A DNA stretch of 64,000 nt, taken from positions 16,081,001 to 16,145,000 of the forward strand of contig LR990059.1 in assembly GCA_905147135.1 (NCBI GenBank), written 5' to 3'. Source of the DNA: Blastobasis lacticolella. Its lineage: Eukaryota; Arthropoda; Insecta; Lepidoptera; Blastobasidae. Both the position numbers and the translations under genes were made by a program. Each line of letters starts with the position of its first letter. Position 1 is the first letter of the stretch. The notes below the pieces were generated by a model, which saw only the letters and a list, made by a program, of their open reading frames with translations, ran no database searches and had not been told where the DNA came from. Positions 31,430 through 44,200 of this stretch are shown piece after piece.

Positions 31430-33493
31430 GTAAGCCTTTCCAACCAATCATGATACTTATAAATAAAAATATTCCGGATATTCGGGATAGGGATGTGAAT
31501 AGTATGTAATACTGACAAATCATCCAATCAGCTGATTGCTCTATGTAAGTTCACTTCTGATTCAAAGGGAGCGCTGAGGCACCTATGAAACATCTAAATC
31601 TACTTTAGTCACTTTGTTAATTACTTTATGTGTTCTACCTATAGGAAATCTTGGTTAGAGGATACCAAAGGGTATCAATAAGGATACAACTCAAAAAAAA
31701 AAGACCGAAATTTTACAAGTCTTTTTCCCTCTTTGCTACACTCCAACAGAAATCTTTAAAAACTTCCCAGTTTCTGGGCCCAGCAGTGCTGTGGTTTGAC
31801 AAGACAGTCAGCCCATATCTACATTATGATTAATCAATATTAACTTTACAATTCAACATTTCAGTTGTATATCTGGTACATCCAACATGATGTTAATTTT
31901 ATAATAATATTGAAAGAAGTTCAAGATTTACTAATGGGTTAGAATTTTTGCTAATTGGTTTGTATTGGTACACTTTCATGTGAAGTTATCATGTTAATTA
32001 TGTATTTAGTTCCATAAAATTCCATAAGTTGATCCATAAAACATACTAGTTTGAAAGTAAATATGTATTGTATTTATAGTTAACCCGTTCAGTTCTAAAA
32101 ATGTATAAGTATAGAAAATCTATTGTTGGTGGCTTCATAAAGAGCTTTCGGGTCTCCTATTTATTTGATTTTAAATATCAGTATTATATTTTTAGTATAA
32201 CTTATTGGAATATCTAATTTGTTGAAACATCTATTTTACAGTAGAGAGTTTACAGAATCGTTTATATTATAAGGTGTATATTTCCACTTATGTCTGTAAT
32301 TTGTACCAGATTTCTATTTATTATGTGGTTGTACTCCATTCAATAACATTTAGTAATATTGGTAAAATGTGTAATCAATTTTGATAAAAAAGGAATAGCC
32401 ACAAAGTCCAGCCCATAGTTCAGAAAGTGGACAATAGCATTTTCTGTAGTGAATTTTAAATACTGTGATCTCTAAGCATTCTGCTAAGTACGGCGCTTAC
32501 TGACATGGAGCAGGCTTAAGGCCAGCAGTGGACTGTTATAAGCCACATACATAGGTACATACCGTCATCCTTTTTTCTCGTAGGGGTAGGCAGAGACCAT
32601 AAATTTGATAATGTGATAATGAAGCTCTAGTTCAAAAAATAATCATCTCATTTTTTTTTGTAGAATTATCATATACTCCCGTAGTCCCCATCATTCCCAC
32701 CCCCATTAACAGCAAGAGTGATTGAAATGCTATGGATGTAATTGGTACTTATAACGAAATAAAAATATATTTCCGATCTGATCAGGTTCCCCTGTTAACA
32801 GGGTCACGGAGATCAGACGCCAGTCATCGCCAGATGGTCACGGCAATATTGCGCGGGAGAGTTCAACCGGGACAATGATGTCAAGATGTCATTTTTAATT
32901 TTATTTCGCTGATCCTGGCAATCCCGGTTGTGATCTCGCGAGGCGTCCGAAGGCCTGCGGCCGTCCCGGCGATCTCCGATAGTACGCTGCCATCTTGATC
33001 CAATTGAGTAGGGACCAATCGCAGCAAGGCAGCTCTAGCTCTGCCTTGCTGCCTTACTGAGTTGGATCAAGATTACGACATACTATCGAAGATCGACTGT
33101 GCGGCCCCTGGTTGCATTCCACGGAGTAGGTATTTCTCATTATCTAATTCGCTCCATCTTCGGCCCCTTTGATGATTTGTGCCGATTTCAGCCATGTAGA
33201 GCTAATAAAATTGCATTCAATTTCTATCGCTTTTGCAGTCAATGGGTACTACTAGGCCAATTGGGATAACAAAATAATAGGTAATTGTAGACCCCCCCCC
33301 TCCCCCCCCCCTGTATTGATTCTTGTGGTAGCAGAGTACTGCGGAAGGAGGTTTATCATTTCACCCCGTCTGACCTGACTTTCTAACAATATATTATGGT
33401 CATTAATTTATTTTCACTTTTGCAGCTAACTCGCCCGAGAACGTCAGCAAATGGGCGGAAATCAGAAAGAAGGAAGCGGCGCAACACCACTAA
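31261..33493 (+). CDS. Small single-pass membrane protein, 78 aa, two exons
   Basis: Exon 1 (31261-31429) and exon 2 (33426-33493) join in phase as G|CT (Ala57) across GTAAGC...TTTTGCAG. The product has a hydrophilic N-terminus with KYPYTLTAKIAQFPFKYY, one hydrophobic segment (about 35-52, WIWKYWMAGIVVSIPIFY), and a charged C-terminal tail ENVSKWAEIRKKEAAQHH. No signal peptide cleavage site is clear. Size and layout look like small accessory proteins of the mitochondrial inner membrane, but this is inference and I do not give it a name. The GC-rich coding third positions contrast with the AT-rich intron, supporting a real gene. The ATG follows GCCGAC directly after a pyrimidine-rich TTTTCCAG, so a 5' UTR intron may end at 31250. 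The function is unknown to me. Confidence 0.85.
32395..32545 (+). repeat. Very old SINE-1 copy
   Basis: Scattered matches in the right order (GGAATAGCC, AGTGGACAATAGCATTTTC, CTGTGATCTC, GCAGTGGACTGTTATAAGCC). In the intron of the small gene. Confidence 0.5.
32770..32960 (+). repeat. SINE-2 fragment and tail
   Basis: GATCTGATCAGGTTCCCCTG, GGGTCACGGAGATCAGA, and ACCGGGACAATGATGTCAAG; a second tail-like piece (CAATCCCGGTTGTGATCTCG) lies reversed next to it. Confidence 0.55.
32970..33100. mobile_element. Hairpin MITE M2 copy
   Basis: Near-palindrome: GATCTCCGATAGTACG...TTGATCCAATTGAGTAGGG with the mirrored TGAGTTGGATCAAGA...CATACTATCGAAGATC. Shares GGGACCAATCGCAGCAA with 46241-46402. Confidence 0.7.
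33290..33312. repeat. Poly-C tract
   Basis: Two C runs split by one T, in the intron of the small gene; prone to sequencing length errors. Confidence 0.8.
33426..33493 (+). CDS. Small membrane protein, exon 2
   Basis: Residues 57-78 and TAA. Acceptor CACTTTTGCAG. The tail ANSPENVSKWAEIRKKEAAQ is polar and helical. Confidence 0.85.
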
Positions 33494-33577
33494 ACAATTT
33501 GCAATAATATGCAATAGCGTATTGAATGAATCCTGGGCAGTTGTATGATACCAATACTTCTTTGTTGTAAGAGTTAC

Positions 33578-33583
33578 ATTAAA
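33578..33583 (+). terminator. Poly(A) signal ATTAAA of the small gene
   Basis: ATTAAA 85 bases after the stop, followed by a GT-rich stretch (TTAGTTATTTTGTTGTTTT). Confidence 0.5.
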
Positions 33584-33599
33584 ATCATGTCTTAGTTAT

Positions 33600-34540
33600 T
33601 TTGTTGTTTTATTAATAAGAATCTAGGGCATATCGAGTTGATAATAAGCAGTTTTGAAGGCTCACTTCTTTGTTTAATGATTCACTTATGGCCGATTTCT
33701 CCAACGCCCCCTTAAAGCGTGATTGGTATCTATGAAATCTGGCAACAATTGTCGACGATCCCATACTAACAAGCAAATTACAACAACTGGCTGCTCGGAG
33801 GGACTTTGGCTGCCTGTGTGTTCTACCGGCTGTACTATGGGGAATGTTCTGAATAACTTTTTGATCTGGTCGCCATAGTACAAATCCGCAATCACACCAC
33901 TTGCGGCGGGCTGGGTACTCATCCTCAATATATAGGCCCTCTGCGTCCACGCGAAGGAATGAGCTTCCAGCCAGTGTTTCCTTTGTACTAGGACAATTTA
34001 TTAGAGTACCTATACAGGTGAGAAACGCATTGGTGATACTCCCTGGTGTTGCTGATGTAACCCCTTTCCGTCAGGTATAAAATTAAAGAAATAAAACTAC
34101 ATTTCCCTATTTGTCTACGACATTATTAGGGTAGTATAATACCAAACCATTAAACAGAAGGTACACGAAACAACTTATTGAAGCGCCTAACTACTACCAG
34201 TCGGGGAGCATCACCGCATGTGTTGCGAACGACTGGATTGGCACTGCAGTTTTCTGCAGGCGAATACACGTGTCCTGTGTGGAGTTACCGGCACATGCAA
34301 AGTTGGTGGATATAGGTTTAAACGGGACATGTCGGATCATAACTACCTTTCTCAAGCCGACCCCGGTAAACCTGCTGTACCTATTCGCTTGGTGTAGCGC
34401 CGCCAGCGGTTCGTAGGACATGGCTGGCTCCCTTGAGAGAGGCAAGATGGATGTCAATGCTTGGCACCACATGTTACAATATTGTCCTGCATGTCCTAGT
34501 GAAATAAAGACTGAAAAGCTGTAAAAGTTTCACTAACCTT
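33600..34540. other. Intergenic repeat mosaic
   Basis: 34010-34070 is a LINE 3' UTR piece also at 6900. The minus-strand frames at 33612-33950 and 34194-34472 have no motif I recognise and look like repeat sequence rather than genes. Confidence 0.4.
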
Positions 34541-34558
34541 TGTCTTAGGGTGAACAAC

Positions 34559-35952
34559 TATGGTCGGTATCATCATATCAGTCAGAAAACGCCCACTGCT
34601 GGGCATAGGCCTCCCCCAGAGATCTCCGCAAAGGCCGGTCCTGTGCTTTCTGCATCCAGCTGGTACCTGCAATCCTTACCAGGTCGTCGGTCCACCTTGT
34701 AGGAGGCCTACCCACGCTGCGTTTTCCGGTACGTGGTCGCCACTCGAGAACTTTACTGCCCCATCGGCCATCTGTTCGAGCTATGTGCCCTGCCCACTGC
34801 CACTTCAGTCTGGCAATCCTTAGAGCTATGTCGGTGGTCTTGGTTCGCTTGCGGATCTCCTCATTTCTGATTCGATCGCGCGAACTCCGAGCATAGCGCT
34901 TTCCATTGCCCTTTGGGTAACAGTGAGCTTTCTTATAAGGCCCACAGTGAGCGGCCACGTTTCAGTTCCGTAAGTCATCACTGGCAACACACATTGGTCG
35001 AAGAACTTCGTCTTGAGACACTGCGGTAATTGGGACGAAAATGTGGCGTAGCTTCCCGAACGCTGCCCAACCGAGTTGGATTCGTCGATTGACCTCTTTT
35101 TCGAAATTGGACTTACCTAGCTGGACTATTTAAATAAATAAATAAAAATCGTTTATTACATCTATCTCACACATGGCACAGTACATTAGGTCATAATACA
35201 GCTTACAAGAAACTTCGTTACCTGTGCCATAAGGAGATGTGCAACGGGGCCACACTCAGCATAAGCCACGGCTGACGCCATGGCGCTGGTTTTCAGTGTG
35301 CCCCTCAGTGAAGCACGGACGTAAGTGATTTCACATGCCAGTAATATATAAAAATAAAAACAATAATACTTATCTACAAAATACTATAGGTACATAATAA
35401 AAAAAAAAAATTCTAAATAAATGAATTGTAGTTTGTATAGTGGTGAGTGTCTACGCATTGCGGAGTGTGTAAAATTATACGACAAGTTTAAAAAGACACG
35501 AACGTCGCGCGTCGGTCCGGAACAAAGCCATCTAACCACATCCGTGTACCTACCTACATGTTTCCCCGGTCGCCATGCACCCATATCACGTTCTCATTAA
35601 AAATTGAAAATTGCAATAAATTTGAAATGGACTATTTGTCCTAGATATGTATAGTCGTCAACAACTTGAAGTGGAGTGCCTGCAACTGTCACTAGAGTAG
35701 GCACAACATGGACATTCGACATAATTTTCGTCTCGTCCACGTTCATTTTAAGACCTACTTGTTGAGAGGCACTACCGAGGTCATCAAGCATTTTGCCCAA
35801 GTCTTCCAGGGTTTCAGCCATGACTACGATATCGTCAGCAAATCTGAGGTGAGTGAGGTACTCGCCGTTAATATTGATGCCAAGTCCGTCCCAGTCCAGA
35901 AGCCTAAATATATCCTCCAGCGCAGCAGTGAACAACAAAGTATGGTCGGTAT
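34559..35952 (-). mobile_element. RTE-like LINE fragment with target duplication
   Basis: TATGGTCGGTAT at 34559-34570 and 35941-35952 flanks a 5'-truncated minus-strand element. It encodes, from the right, [39 protein letters not shown], then (after an insert) DRIRNEEIRKRTKTTDIALR, KWQWAGHIARTDGRWGSKV and GRPPTRWTDDLVRIAG, ending in AQQW and ATGATGATA. It is the same family as the ORF at 18093-20276 but carries the C-terminus that copy lacks. Confidence 0.9.
35132..35627 (-). mobile_element. Retroelement inserted inside the LINE fragment
   Basis: 496 bp bracketed by TGGACTATTT at 35122-35131 and 35628-35637. The uninterrupted sequence is visible in the copy at 20000-20030. A (TTTA/AAAT)n run at the left end marks a minus-strand 3' tail. 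No ORF recognised; probably a SINE or truncated LINE. Confidence 0.85.
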
Positions 35953-38045
35953 GGAAGTCTTTAAATAGACTTCGGACTAAGACCGGCCGGAGCAAGGACA
36001 ACATGATCAGGTGGGGACTTTCGGGTGACTCCGACTCCAACTGGTTCTGCGGTGCTATACAAACTATATCCACCTCTTATCGTGTTCTGCGTGCCCAAAC
36101 ACCTGTACGCAGGAGGATCTGAGGACGGCCACCGACAGTGATGCCAATGTGGCAAAGTTTTAGGCTACTACATTATAATGTTTGTCATTGACATGCTAAG
36201 AAGAGGAAGGAAATAGAAAAAAAACCGTCTGTCTTTTCTGATGTGTTTAATTACTACAATATAAATTATAAAAACTTATAAATTACATCAATAAATAATC
36301 ACAAACAAAATGATCATTAGGGGCACTTATTAAATATTGATAAAATGTAAAACATTGTTCTAATACAAGGAATGCAGTGTTTACAGGCCTCCAAAGCTAT
36401 TGTTAGCTAAATTGCAAAAAACCAAGCTCAGATTTATCTGGCAATGAAAACATTCGGCGCATAAAAAGCATACATAAAACGATACAATAAAATTTTGTAA
36501 ACAAAACTTAACACTGAATTATGAAAAAAGAATGAAAAATTCTGGACTCCGAATGAAAATATTTAAAAACTTATTCCAAACATTCTAAACTAGCTTAATT
36601 ATTTTAAAAATAAATAGGTACTAAATTGTTTGAACCACAAGCCTTGTTGAGCTACCTGTATCCATGAAATTATATTGTTTGACAAAGGTAAGATTTCTTT
36701 ATCACTATGGTCTTAATATTGTGCACTGCGTCCGCTCCGAGCGCCGTTATTCTACTATTGTACTCATCCATTGCGGAATTAGTACGTGGTGCGCGCGACG
36801 GAATATCTAAAAGGACAGCCATAAACTTCCGAAGCGGGCGCCCGCACGGTTTACACTCAACTTATTTTTAGGGGACAACCCAGCTGATGTTAAGCGGTAA
36901 CTGTCGCCGATAACTTCTAAATGCCGAATACTTAAGTAATCCATGAGATACAGGTTCAGTTTTATCTAAATGCAGGCACATATTGGAATGTACTGTGCCT
37001 CATCAACGAGGAAAGAAATTGATACAGAGTTGGGTCCAGCGAAAATCTGTGATATTGTTTGACAAAAAATAACAAATCATCATACTGTGTATGTAATACC
37101 CTATAGGCTATACATAATTTTAGCCAGGAAAACATACAAACTGAGAGTTATTTTGTCTAAACAACATTGATAATGTAATACATTAGGTAATATGTGCAAG
37201 GGCAACCTACTTAAAATTTTATATATACAGAAAGAAACTTAGTTAATCCAACCCTAACTAAACTATTAGCTCACCAATAATAAGAAGCTGTGTGCATATA
37301 TTTAAAATGTTTTTGGGTCGAGTAAATTGAAATAACATTTTAATTTAGTAGATTACCATAGAAAAATGTACAGAGAATTGACAATATCCAAACAGCACAA
37401 ACACTGTTTTATTATTAATTATGCTAATTTTTTTATCAACATTGCATATTTAACAGAGGCACGGCTTTCCTTACTAAGACCACGACATTGTAATCATAAC
37501 TTCTAACAGTTATTATTTTATGGTGACAAGGGCAACATTGTTTCATTATCAAATTTTATTACCTTACGCATGCACAATTATATTTACATTAATAATACTT
37601 GTATGTGCAACTCCAGAAAATCAATTTCCAAGTAACACTCCAAAGATCAATAAACTCTTTGGACACTATCATGTGCACTTTTGTACTTTTGCAAATAAAT
37701 AACCATAGTGGACTGCTCGCTCCTGCCAGAGGACGCATCAGTCATCCGCTATAAAATCCTACAAATATCACGTTGCACGTCTTACGTATTAGAGGGGGGA
37801 AATCGACCCGACGCAACACATGAAACGGAGTACGTACATTAAGATTACAAATTGGTCATTATTATCATTATTACTCACCAATAATAACACATAACAACTG
37901 TCCGTTTTGTGACACAAACTTGAAAGTCCAGTCCACGTATCACTTGTCACACCCACCACACCCACACACCCGCACCCTCACTATATCACGCACAGCCGGT
38001 TCAGAAGCGCACGTAGTCGGCGAACCGCTGCGGGAGGGCCACGTA
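35953..38045. other. Intergenic and acf1 3' flank
   Basis: AT-rich, without recognised ORFs. The part above about 37550 may be the acf1 3' UTR. 36720-36860 is a GC-richer patch of unknown meaning. Confidence 0.35.
37555..37560 (-). terminator. Possible acf1 poly(A) signal
   Basis: AATAAA on the minus strand, about 490 bases after the acf1 stop codon; the nearest I found. No transcript support. Confidence 0.3.
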
Positions 38046-38211
38046 TCACTTGAGCTTGGGTTTCTTGGCGTGCGGGGAGTCGTGGGGCTCGGAGGAGAGT
38101 CGCCGTTTGCCTTCGTCGTCCCCGCCGGCGCCGAGGCTGGTCTCGGGCAGGGCGGGCAGCTCCAGCTCGCTGCAGCGCTTGTTGATGTAGCGCTCGAGAC
38201 GGACACCGGCT
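38046..38211 (-). CDS. Acf1: Acf1 last exon
   Basis: AGVRLERYINKRCSELELPA closes the bromodomain helix C; the C-terminus KKPKLK is basic, a likely nuclear signal. Stop TGA at 38046-38048. Confidence 0.93.
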
Positions 38212-41200
38212 CTGGAGAGAGAATGATAAGTTCAATGTCTATAATGGTGCGATAATTCGTAGTTACACTTGCGCCTGAGTCCCCTCTAAATCCAGCGCAT
38301 CTAGCCATGATGCCAATTGTGAATGCCAGGGGCATCGCAAACGTTCATAGACTGCTGTCACTAATTACTATCAGACAGGCCGTAAGCTTGTTTGTCACCT
38401 TAGTGGCATTTTAGATGTAGTTGTAGATCTGTGGTTAGAGATTATGTCGAATTCGAGATATCTGTGACGTCCTGATGCCCATGCTCACATTAGAGTTTCT
38501 CCTGGCCCACAGGCCTGCCAGGTAATGCAACGTTCGACTCACACAGCACTGTAACGAGCTCGCGACTCATTATGTATGATTATTAATACTGTTGGCCATG
38601 CGAGGTTGACCAAGTCCTTCCGCTGGGGACCCTAAGACTGGTTGAGAAGTCTCAGGAGCCGCCTGGCAACTGTGACAGTATATTTATTATTACTCACTTG
38701 GCAACAGGATGCGAGTCCTTGTTATAGGTAAAGCAATTGGTGAGGACCAGGGCAGCATCAGCCAGCACCTCGCTCTCGGTCGTGTACTCGCCGCGCTCCA
38801 GCTTTCCTTGCATTGTGGTGAAGTCCATCGGCTCGGATATCACTTGCAGGTAGTCTGGGACCTGGAAGTGCAGCTTTTTTAAATATTTGGCCAAGGTTAT
38901 GTGTTGTTGTTAGGTGACAGCTGTTCGTCAGATGTATGTATGTGTGACGGAGCAATCAATCTAAATCTCAGTGAGGAAAAGACCAAAACTATAATGCCCA
39001 ATTTACAATGGTCAAGTGTTTAGTTGACAAATATAGCGAGCAACTACACCGGTGTAAACCGAATGGACGAGTCCGTACAGCGTACTGTACTTGTTCACGG
39101 CACTCGCCACGGTCCTTGACCAACATAACTCGGGCATTAGCAGTTTAAACTCAAAAATTATTTATTGAAAAAGGATTATTTAAGCTCTTACCAAACGTCA
39201 AAAAAGGTACGGAAAACAAAGGAATCATTTTTAGATATAGCGTAATTTGATCTTAGGAACCACGAGGCCGATTTTAGAATTGAGAATAACTGGATTCTTA
39301 AAGTCGAAACATCTACTGGCGTCCCAGCCTCGTTTCAGAGAACCGCCACTCACCTCGTCAACAGACACAGGATCCTGGAAGGGCCAGGCGTCGCGGTGCC
39401 GGGAGATGTCCTTTAGCAACGTCATCAGGACGTCAGTTCGAACGCCGCCGCGCCCGGACGCTCGCTTGGTGCGCCCGTTGGGGAGTTTCTCCTCTGGAAC
39501 TAATCATAATAATCATCTTAGCGTTAATGTACCGGTTGTGCTCTCGCAGGGCCCTGGGTCCGCCTTGACCCTAAGCAAAGACATTTATTCATCCATTGAT
39601 TTCGCAGATCAGGTAATTACAGTGAAGCGACCGCTGGCTGACTTTCGTGTTAACAGGAGAACCTGACTACATTGGTTGTAATGGTTACACATCGAGTCGC
39701 ATGAATGTGCATTGTGCAGGGTTCATCACCATGTTTTTCCTCAGTCAGAAGTCAGAGAAGAGTCATTGGTACATGGTGGCTTGAGGCTCAACCGCCTGAA
39801 ACTATTAATCTAATAGTGGAATAAAGGAATGAACGTCGATGGCTAGCGGGTCTGCGTCTGCAGGTATTGTCAAGATGCAAATTGCTCCTTAGCGACTCCA
39901 CTGCGAGCCACTGACGATCGGAACCCATCAGCTACGATCGGCCGGGGCTCGTAGATCGGCGCAGTACAGCGAGCGCTGCGAAGCCGGCCGAACATAGCCG
40001 ACGAGTTCCGATCATATCAATCATGGTTATCAATACATACCGTGATGCCCATTTGTTAACGACGTTTTCGACTTTTTACTGCTACTTGTGTCTAGTTCGG
40101 ATTTTGATCTGTGAAATAAATAAAAAATAATATTAATTCTTGTCCAAAGGTGTAAAAAAAAAATTTTAACTTGCACGCAACTGAATACCCGATTACAACA
40201 ATAACGGGGTGATAAGCGTCGCCGGACTATAACGAAGTGATGAGTGACAGTTGCCTGTAACAGGCTGATAAGCATTGGTGAACTCTAACGGGGGATGAGT
40301 GTCGGTAGACTGTAACGGATTGATGAGTGTCGGTAGACTGTAACAGGGTGCTGAGTGTCGTTACGAATTGATGAGTGTCGGTTGGCCATTGCGTAGCGAT
40401 AAGTGTCGATTGACCCTGACAGGGATATTGAATGTCGATGGACCATCACGGGCCGAAGACTACTGGTGCCTGTGTACGGACCTCTACGGTCACTGGTGTC
40501 AGTGGCGTTACTGTCATACAAGCCCAAAAGCCGGGCTTGCCTTATAAAAATCATTAACGATAAAAAATCAAAGATAATGCGAGCGCGAACTATTTAAAGT
40601 TCGCGCTCCTAATGCTTTTCAAACTGCCGCGCCGCACAGCAGCGCCATCGTGCGCCTAGGTTACGAAACACGCTCCGTACGCACACGCAAGTTGAGGAAA
40701 TTGAGACTCGGTCAGTCATCTCGCTCGCACGCGCTGGCTTGTAAGCGGGCTTTGATTCCGGCCGGTATGTCTCTTTCTTACATATGAAAACTGTCCTATA
40801 ATGAGATATAACTATACGTTTGTTTATATAGTAAATTGTACGAGACTTTAAGCCCTGCATGCGTATGAAGTTGTACACGGATCTTTGAAAATGGCAACTT
40901 CGCGCATGCGCAGTAGGTAAGTTTGTTGAATTCTGTAATACGTACCAACTTCACTATTGTTTTGTTTGAGCCGTTTGGGCGGATAAGTAATTAGTTTTTT
41001 GTTGTGTTTGTGTTATGTTTTGTAGTAAAAGTGATTTAATTAGATTAATCAACAATAGACGAAGTAAAGTCCCTTGTGATGGTTTAAAATGTGCACAAGT
41101 TTTGATTTACATGGAAAAGGTAAAGTTTTTAATCATTTCTCAGAAAATAACAAATTATTTCCTTATATGTATTCCTATTATACCTATTTCTCAGATTAGT

Positions 41201-44200
41201 AAATCGCTTATAGGACAATTTCATAGATCGGTGTACCAAACTCATTGAATTGTTGGTTGTCTCTCTCACAAGTTATATTGCTGGTATAAAACTGAAGAGT
41301 GATAAGTGAGGATTGATCAGTAATGTGGCAAGGGGATGGATTTATTTTTAATAACCGTAAAAACTACACAAACTTAATCTCTCGGCTTGCCTTACTCTGA
41401 ACCCCTAGGCACGCCACTGACTGGTGTCTCCCTGTATACTCACTTCCGTCCCCGCTTGGTCGCCGCGACGCCGTTGGGCACGGGCGAGGCGTCGCTGCCG
41501 CGGGGCTTCCGCGTCTTCAGCTTCACCAGCACCGTGTTGTCGTCGCTGTCGTCCGACTCTGGAGAGGCGGGATACGTTAGCATTGCCGTTACAATTTTGT
41601 ATACGAATAGAGGTGTAGTGTAGCCCACTCACTATCGTGCCGCTTGATTCATGATTAAATAGGCTTGACCACACTTTCAGCGCACATGTTATCTGGTTTA
41701 TTACCACGGTTAGTATTGTCTTTACCTCGATATTTCGATGCGATTGCATGCGTCACGGTAACGAGGTCATTTATATTTACAAATTTTATATTAGTGACAT
41801 TAATATCGTTGCAATTATTTTATTTTATGTTGTGACATATTGGAATTAATATTTAGTTAAAGCGAAATTGATTAATGTAATGGAAATTTGTTCTATGCAA
41901 AATGTTTGACTTGTAACCAGTGTTATTAATAAATATTATCTTATCTTATCGAGTAGACTGGTGCTTGGCCAAACCAAACTGACCGTGTGTAAGGAGAAAA
42001 GGGCAAGGACATACCACTGACTGACGGTTTTTTTCCCACGGTCAGTTTGGCTTCATCAAACCCATTTGGCCATACATTGGATCATGGCATGATGGTGAGT
42101 AGCCACCATCTTACTGAACGTGCATTATTTTCCTGAAATATGTGGCAATATTGCCCCTTTATCACTTACGACAAACTTCATGTCGAACAGAAAAGGGCTA
42201 TGCCACAACATTAGAGTGCGGTTCAGACAACAAAAGAAAAAATATTTGGCAATGGTCGGAGGAAAGGCGGGCCATTGTTTTACAGTAACAAATTGCCCAT
42301 TACGCTCCTTTAGTAGACTCCAGCGGTATGGAAGCAAAAGAGTTTGCCGTGGTAACGGATATAACAACTGTTTGTTGGATGTCAGCACTATGCGACAGAC
42401 ATCCCATTGACATAGTAACCCTCTTTTGCGGCATACTTTTGTTTGTCAAACTATACGGGCTGGGATTGAATATAAGTGCCCCCCATTGAGTAATTGTCTA
42501 TTACCTGGACAATCTTATATAGTATAATATGTAAGTCATAAATATCAGCCAGTGAATTACTAAAATAAAATAAATAAGCAAGATTCAACCATAACCGAAA
42601 ACAAATTGGACTACGCAAATGAAATTTTACTTTCGAGGAAGCATTGTGAAGAAACAAAAATGGATGACATATTACCAACCATAGCCACAGGTGCAACCAA
42701 GATCTAAAATAATAAATGTTTTTACCATGCACGATTTTAGAATGACATTAAATAATGCAATGCTTACCAACTTAATAAAAATAATGGAAATGTGATAAAA
42801 AATAAAGGAAAATTATAGAAATAATGAATATTCTAAGAATGGACGATGAAATATCGACAAGGAAATTATTAAAAAGAGTAGTTTCATGTTGGTTAGTGAA
42901 AGCAAGAAGATGACGAAGTGAAGAATGGGGTTGAACGAATACAAGTAAAGAGTGAATGGAGAGAAGAAATAGCACTTCATCATTCTATTACAAACGGATG
43001 ATTGAAAAAACGTAAAAAGGAGATAGATGTTAAATGGAAAATTAATGAACGAAGTTATAATAATGCATTGTAACAAAGCTTCAGTGGATCATAGATTGGT
43101 TGAACCTAAAGAGTGTAACGAACGAATAACCGAAAATCTCAAAAAGGAGATGGATGCGTTATGAAAAGAAAAAGCCGCAAACGAAAACAAGAACATGTGA
43201 ATGGAAAATGAACGATTGAAGTAAAAAGAATGCACTGTAACAAAGCATAAGTGGATCATAGAATGGGTGAACCAAATGAGTCAATAAGCGAGCTAATCGA
43301 GCCAATGTCGGCCAATGCTGGCCATCGACGCACCAGAACTCTCGACGGTGGTGTCCAACGCTCGCGCGTACTGGTGGATGTTGGAGATAGCTGTGGCCGC
43401 ACATCGACGCACGCTGTGCTCTTTATAAACAATGAAATACAGGTTTTAGACCTATTGTAGTGTATAGCCTACACATTTAGACCTGCGGGGCTATTGGCTA
43501 ACTCAGTTGACAACTGTATTTGACACTAGATAATTCTACACCACGTCATCTACGTTGAAAACTGGCAATAGCGTCTACCAAATTAGAGCGTAATTAGAGT
43601 AGTGTCAGATTTTTTTATGTCAAATTCAGTTGTCCACTGAGATAGCCGATAGGCCTGCGGGGCTATTGGCTAACTCAGTTGACAACTGTATTTGACACTA
43701 GATAATTCTACACCACGTCATCTACGTTGAAAACTGGCAATAGCGTCTACCAAATTAGAGCGTAATTAGAGTAGTGTCAGATTTTTTTATGTCAAATTCA
43801 GTTGTCCACTGAGATAGCCGATAGGCCCTCTGGAGTAGATTGGTGAATAGAGATTTTGATGAATAGACGAAGAATTTGGTAGTTAGGGACGCAGAACAGA
43901 TGGCCGATGGGGCAGTAAAGTTCTAGAATGCCGATCAAGTAGTTGGAGGCCTTCTGCAAAGTGGACAGATGATCTGATAAAGGTCGCAGGTACCGGCGTG
44001 ATGGGACGGCACAGGACCGGCCTTTGTGGAGATTTTTGGGGGAGGTATTTACCCAGCAGTCTTCCGGTTGATATGATGATGATTTAGTTTTTGGCCAAAT
44101 TTCGTCAAATTTGATTTCATAACGATCATATTCTTAAAGCATCATCGTTTCAGTCGCTGTTCTCTAAACAATCACTTCAAATTGAGTGACTGGATATAAT

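Noticed and set aside
42451..43404. Several minus-strand ORFs of 67-93 codons rich in Phe/Leu/Ile/Tyr
   Set aside because: Low-complexity AT-rich sequence with degenerate repeats; no motif or coding signature.
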